Assembly (NCBI GenBank): GCA_041395845.1
Contig: JAWKZS010000011.1
Location: forward strand, 1-64,000
Source: Ch67 sp041395845
GTDB lineage: Bacteria; Pseudomonadota; Gammaproteobacteria; Pseudomonadales; Ketobacteraceae
Length of the DNA: 64,000 nucleotides
Direction: 5' to 3'
Positions 60,938 through 64,000 of the stretch are shown here, one piece after another. Below the pieces are notes generated by a model. The model made no database searches. It was not told where the DNA came from and saw nothing but the letters and a program-made list of their open reading frames with translations. How positions within the stretch are numbered: the stretch's first letter is position 1; each line of letters begins with the position of its first letter. A program made the translations under genes and the position numbers.

Positions 60938-62143
60938 TTACAATCCCAGAACCATTTTCGCGATGATGCCGCGCTGCACTTCGTTGGAACCACCGTAGAT
61001 AGTGGTCGCCCGCGTATTCAGATAGCGGGGCATCGCAGTGAGCGCATAATCAGGGCCGACGGTCGGCAGATTGGCACCGGGCTGGATCGCGTCCACCTGC
61101 TCCGGCAAGCCATACACGCCAACCGCTTCGATGGCCAGTTCCGTCACCCGCTGACTCAGTTCCGTACCCAGAATCTTGGTCATCGATGCCAGCGCGCCGG
61201 GGCTCTGGCCACTGCCCAGTGCCGCCTTGATGCGGTTCTCGGTGAATTCCAGCGCGGTCACTTCGATTTCTGCTTCCGCCAGCTTGCGCATGAATGTCTG
61301 ATCATCCACCAGACGGCCACCGAATGAGGAATATTCCTGCTCGGCCATCGCCTTTACCTGAGCCAGCGCATGATGCAGTGCCGGCGCATATTCCTGACCA
61401 CCACGTTCAAAGGTGAGCAGGTACTTGGCCACTGTCCAGCCATCGTTTTCCTTGCCGACGATGTTGGACTTGGGCACGCGCACGTTATCGAAGAACACCG
61501 TGTTCTGTTCGCGCACCAGATCCAGACCGATGATCGGCTCCACCGTGATGCCCGGCGTGTCCATGTCGATCAGCAGGAACGTGATGCCTTCCTGCGGCTT
61601 GCAGTTCTTGTTGGTGCGCACCAGACAGAAAATCTTGTTGGCGTAGTGCGCGTAGGTGGTCCAGATCTTGGTGCCGTTCACGATGTAGTGATCACCATCG
61701 GACTCGGCGAAAGTCTGCAGCGACGCCAGATCGGAACCAGCGCCGGGTTCGGAGTAACCCTGACACCAGAAATCTTCACCGGACAGAATGCGGGGCAGGT
61801 AATAATCCTTCTGCTCCTGGGTGCCACAGCCAATGATGCAGGGGCCACACATGTGCAGACCCATCGGAATCATCGCGGGCGCGTTGGCGAGCAGGGATTC
61901 TTCGGCGAAGATCGCGCGCTGCACCACATCCCAGCCAGTACCGCCAAATTTCTTCGGCCAGTGCGGCGCGGCCCAGCCCTTCTTGTTCAGGATCTTTTGC
62001 CAGGCCATGCTGCGTTCGACATCGTGAAACACGCTGGTGGCCAGACGACCCGCTTCGCGCAGATCGGCGGTGAGATTTTCTTCCAGAAACGCGCGCACTT
62101 CGTCGCGGAATTGCCGGTATTCCGGCTTCACGGTCAGGTCCAT
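60938..62143 (-). CDS. Acyl-CoA dehydrogenase family protein, first gene of a pair
   Basis: Flavoprotein of 401 residues. The N-terminal part has KPEYRQFRDEVRAFLEENL, and the FAD/substrate loop is CQGYSEPGAGSDLASLQT. The C-terminus is YGGSNEVQRGIIAKMVLGL, where the canonical catalytic Glu of YEG is replaced by Gly. A glutamate at 246 in LLTFERGGQE sits where alternative catalytic bases lie in some family branches. The ATG at 62143 matches the family. Likely forms a complex with the product of the gene downstream. Lipid, alkane or sterol degradation is inferred. Confidence 0.88.
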   Translation of the reverse strand: MDLTVKPEYRQFRDEVRAFLEENLTADLREAGRLATSVFHDVERSMAWQKILNKKGWAAPHWPKKFGGTGWDVVQRAIFAEESLLANAPAMIPMGLHMCGPCIIGCGTQEQKDYYLPRILSGEDFWCQGYSEPGAGSDLASLQTFAESDGDHYIVNGTKIWTTYAHYANKIFCLVRTNKNCKPQEGITFLLIDMDTPGITVEPIIGLDLVREQNTVFFDNVRVPKSNIVGKENDGWTVAKYLLTFERGGQEYAPALHHALAQVKAMAEQEYSSFGGRLVDDQTFMRKLAEAEIEVTALEFTENRIKAALGSGQSPGALASMTKILGTELSQRVTELAIEAVGVYGLPEQVDAIQPGANLPTVGPDYALTAMPRYLNTRATTIYGGSNEVQRGIIAKMVLGL

Positions 62144-62238
62144 AAAGCGTTTTCCTCTGCAGAATTCCCACGCTGGAAATTCAAGTGTCCGATGGAGCTT
62201 TCGTTGTTTGAATCGACGGGATTTGCAACGCGCAGCCA

Positions 62239-62263
62239 CAAAAAAGCCGGGCGTGAACCCGGC
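62239..62263 (-). terminator. Terminator downstream of the secreted protein gene
   Basis: On the minus strand a GCCGGG/CCCGGC stem (62258-62263, 62246-62251) with a six-base loop is followed by six T. It lies 43 bases past the stop of the gene at 62306-63154 and separates it from the acyl-CoA dehydrogenase pair. Confidence 0.88.
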
Positions 62264-62305
62264 TTGTATTCTGCATTGGCCCGACTGTTCAGTCGATGGC
62301 AAAAA

Positions 62306-63154
62306 CTATCTTTGCATGGCCTTGATCAGGCGCGTCAAGGCCAACGCCAGCTCTTTGGCGCCGGCCTCATCATGGGCAATCCGCATCCAGTCATCACCGG
62401 TCACAGGATGACGGATGACACAGCTGTCCACCGCTTTGCTGCAGCGATAGGTCACATACGGATTCACCCCCAGGGTACTGAGACGATCCGTCGACAATTG
62501 CGCCTGGCCGCCACTGGCCTGATTCACCTGGGTACGACTGACCACAATATCGGTGCGACCGCTGAGGGACAGGCTGTAGCTTTCCCGGTCGGACGTAGCC
62601 AGATTCTTCACCTTGCCTTCCAGATAGGGATAGGACTTGAGCAGGCTGTTCACATGCAGCACCAGCGCACCCTGCAGCGTCGGCGCCGGGAACAGTTTGC
62701 GCACCTTGTCGTCATAGGCTTTGCCTTCGCTGTCGCCGTTTTCCAACGCGATGGCTTTCAGATTGTCCTGGCCGGTGGCTGTCACCTGCTCCTGGCTGTC
62801 CAACTGCTCCTCAATCTGGGTCAGCAACCGCAGGGCATCATCATAGTGATCCCCTTCCCGTCCAACCTTGGCGACATAATCACTCAGATGGGTACGCGCC
62901 TGCTCCAGACTGCCTTCCCGCAGCAGCACCTGACCGAACAGGAAATGGAACATGGGGCGGGGTTCAACCTTGAGTGGGCCCACCCGCTCCAGATAGCGCC
63001 GCGCGCTATCAAAGTCCTGCTGGGCCACCTTTTCCTCGGCCGCAAGAATCAGGCGATCCGCCTCGATATCCGCCGGCAATGCCGCCAGCACGGATGTCGC
63101 ACACAAGACCGAGGAAAGCACTGCCGCACGCAAAAAACCGGTTTTTTTGTTCAT
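62306..63154 (-). CDS. Secreted periplasmic protein of unknown function with TPR-like N-terminal region
   Basis: I do not recognise a named family. The 282-residue protein has a signal peptide (MNKKTGFLRAAVLSSVLCATSVLA, cleavage near residue 24). Helical repeats follow (ILAAEEKVAQQDFDSARRYLERVG, VLLREGSLEQARTHLSDYVAKVG) that look like two TPR units. The C-terminal half has two cysteines (YRCSKAVDSCVI) that may form a disulfide. The ATG at 63154 is chosen for the signal peptide. It is followed by its own terminator, so it is monocistronic or co-transcribed with the upstream PilZ gene, which is on the same strand. Confidence 0.75.
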   Translation of the reverse strand: MNKKTGFLRAAVLSSVLCATSVLAALPADIEADRLILAAEEKVAQQDFDSARRYLERVGPLKVEPRPMFHFLFGQVLLREGSLEQARTHLSDYVAKVGREGDHYDDALRLLTQIEEQLDSQEQVTATGQDNLKAIALENGDSEGKAYDDKVRKLFPAPTLQGALVLHVNSLLKSYPYLEGKVKNLATSDRESYSLSLSGRTDIVVSRTQVNQASGGQAQLSTDRLSTLGVNPYVTYRCSKAVDSCVIRHPVTGDDWMRIAHDEAGAKELALALTRLIKAMQR

Positions 63155-63274
63155 GATGCCAGATTCAGTAATGACTGCCGGAGACAGCAGCAAAGGGAGT
63201 GTGATGCATGGAATTCTGACAACATGCCCCGGCCCGCGCAAGGGATGCACCGGGACATGTGATGGAAGTGTGAA

Positions 63275-63634
63275 TTACTCGGTCTTGAAGGTGAAATACT
63301 GGGTCAACCCTTCGATCAGATCGAGCAGTTCAATCGGCGGATCAATCAGCTTGAAACCGGTATCGAAACAGTCCGGACTGACATCCGGGCGACACCAGCA
63401 GCTCAACGCATCGAAGTCGATGTTGCGGGCGCCTTCGATTTCCCGCGGCAACTTGATGCGGAACTGGAATACGCTGTGGGTCAGCAACGGAATATGGCTG
63501 ACCAGACGCAACCCCTCGGTCGAGATGTTGACGATATAGCCGATCGGCTTACCAGTCTTGCGGTTGTACACACTGAGGTAGTAGCGCAAGTGGTGCCGTT
63601 TGATGACGCGTTTTTCTTTAATCTTCTTTTCCAT
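63275..63634 (-). CDS. PilZ-domain protein (probable c-di-GMP receptor)
   Basis: Single-domain PilZ protein of 119 residues. The c-di-GMP-binding pattern is present: an RxxxR motif in KRHHLRYYLSVYN and a (D/N)xSxxG motif in IVNISTEGLRLVS. A cysteine-rich CWCRPD and a FDTGFKLIDPP segment follow. Single-domain PilZ proteins act as adaptors that change motility or exopolysaccharide output; the partner is unknown. The start is the ATG at 63634 (MEKKIKEKRVIKR). Confidence 0.85.
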   Translation of the reverse strand: MEKKIKEKRVIKRHHLRYYLSVYNRKTGKPIGYIVNISTEGLRLVSHIPLLTHSVFQFRIKLPREIEGARNIDFDALSCWCRPDVSPDCFDTGFKLIDPPIELLDLIEGLTQYFTFKTE

Positions 63635-63941
63635 AATCCCCGGTCGCGCAAATGTGAGGGCCAAGGGCCATTACAAACAAACTGTCGAATCGTGTTTTAA
63701 GTTTAGTGCCTCCCGGCGTGACCACAACCGTATCCGCTATTTTTTTAACCGGTCATTTTCTGATCAAAAAACATTCCATTCCGCCGGTTCCGCATACGAC
63801 CAATTCCGTATGAAAGCCAATCAGTTGCAGATTTTTTTTAGAAAAGGCCTGAAAACCGTTGAATTAAAACCAACTGATTGAGCCATAATGGTGGAATACA
63901 ATCGTCTTCATGCAACTGCCCACAGGCGATAATTCACCGTT
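63635..63941. other. A/T-rich gap of 307 bases before the last gene
   Basis: Divergent region between the PilZ gene and the gene beginning at 63942. It is clearly more A/T-rich than the genes. A TTGAAT (63859-63864) and CATAAT (63884-63889) pair with 19-base spacing is a weak promoter candidate for the plus-strand gene. An open frame through it has no coding signs. Confidence 0.4.
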
Positions 63942-64000
63942 ATGACGCTCAACCCGCTGTTTCTGCTCTGCTTTCTTCTGGCTCTTGTTCCGCTTTCCCT
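63942..64000 (+). CDS. N-terminus of a membrane or secreted protein (cut by window edge)
   Basis: Nineteen codons from an ATG read MTLNPLFLLCFLLALVPLS, a strongly hydrophobic signal peptide or transmembrane start. No obvious ribosome site precedes it, and too little is present to identify the protein. Confidence 0.4.
   Translation, partial: MTLNPLFLLCFLLALVPLS

Noticed and set aside
61370..63262. A 630-codon open frame on the plus strand opposite an acyl-CoA dehydrogenase and the secreted-protein gene
   Set aside because: It spans a terminator and two genes on the other strand, has the same His/Gln-rich composition and no ribosome site.
63600..63881. A 93-codon open frame over the PilZ start region
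   Set aside because: It begins inside the PilZ gene on the opposite strand, lies in A/T-rich non-coding sequence and has no coding character.
1..64000. Mobile elements, CRISPR arrays, rRNA, prophage or integration sites
   Set aside because: No transposase, integrase, phage gene, regularly spaced repeat or rRNA sequence was seen; neither tRNA is followed by a duplicated 3' end.

Overview
The window is a stretch of chromosome from a gammaproteobacterium. The gene order argues for this: mlaFED-B/ibaG/murA facing yrbG-kdsDC-lptCAB-rpoN-hpf-ptsN-rapZ-ptsO, mreBCD-maf-rng-yhdP-nit-tldD facing gatCAB, hemA-prfA-prmC facing a TPR gene-lolB-ispE-tRNA-Gln-prs-rplY-pth-ychF-tRNA-Met, and a coxB-ctaD-ctaG-coxC-surf1-sco-ctaA-ctaB block. 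The fairly GC-rich composition, the DUF1820 and DUF2909 genes, the PilZ protein and the acyl-CoA dehydrogenase pair suggest an Oceanospirillales/Pseudomonadales relative of the Alcanivorax type. That placement is inference. Almost everything is core genome. I see no insertion sequence, prophage, CRISPR array or rRNA.

Layout: 1-3046 (minus) retrograde phospholipid transport plus the first step of peptidoglycan synthesis. 3193-11495 (plus) Ca/Na exchange, Kdo synthesis, LPS export, sigma-54 and the nitrogen-PTS. 11609-12966 mgtE (frameshifted). 13113-13787 sodB (frameshifted near its end). 13897-15641 a porin and a PstS-like periplasmic protein behind a candidate Pho box. 15701-19423 pmbA, darP, a small secreted protein and tldD. 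19466-28874 (minus) nitrilase homologue, yhdP, rng, maf and mreDCB. 29121-32348 gatCAB. 32406-34045 a TetR regulator and an oxidoreductase with a clear operator between them. 34066-36023 formaldehyde detoxification. 36121-40950 (minus) a lipoprotein, a MoeB/ThiF-like E1, prmC, prfA and hemA. 41184-48200 outer-membrane lipoprotein insertion, isoprenoids, PRPP, translation and two tRNAs. 48291-49045 two small genes. 49589-57690 an aa3/caa3-type cytochrome oxidase with its assembly factors and heme A synthesis (ctaD frameshifted). 57870-59216 an autotransporter-like barrel. 59797-62143 two acyl-CoA dehydrogenases. 62306-63634 a secreted protein and a PilZ protein. 63942 onward is the start of a gene cut by the window edge.

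The main themes are envelope biogenesis (Mla, Kdo, Lpt, LolB, Mre, YhdP), translation and its quality control (GatCAB, RF1 and its methylase, Pth, L25, two tRNAs) and aerobic respiration. The most unusual observations are: five apparent frameshifts in three conserved genes (mgtE, sodB, ctaD), which look more like consensus errors than real decay; an mla operon with no mlaC; mreC, whose conserved N-terminus begins at an AUA codon behind a good Shine-Dalgarno; a well-registered -24/-12 (sigma-54) element immediately upstream of rpoN; and a double palindromic operator next to the TetR gene. I did not find a convincing wholly new multi-gene system.
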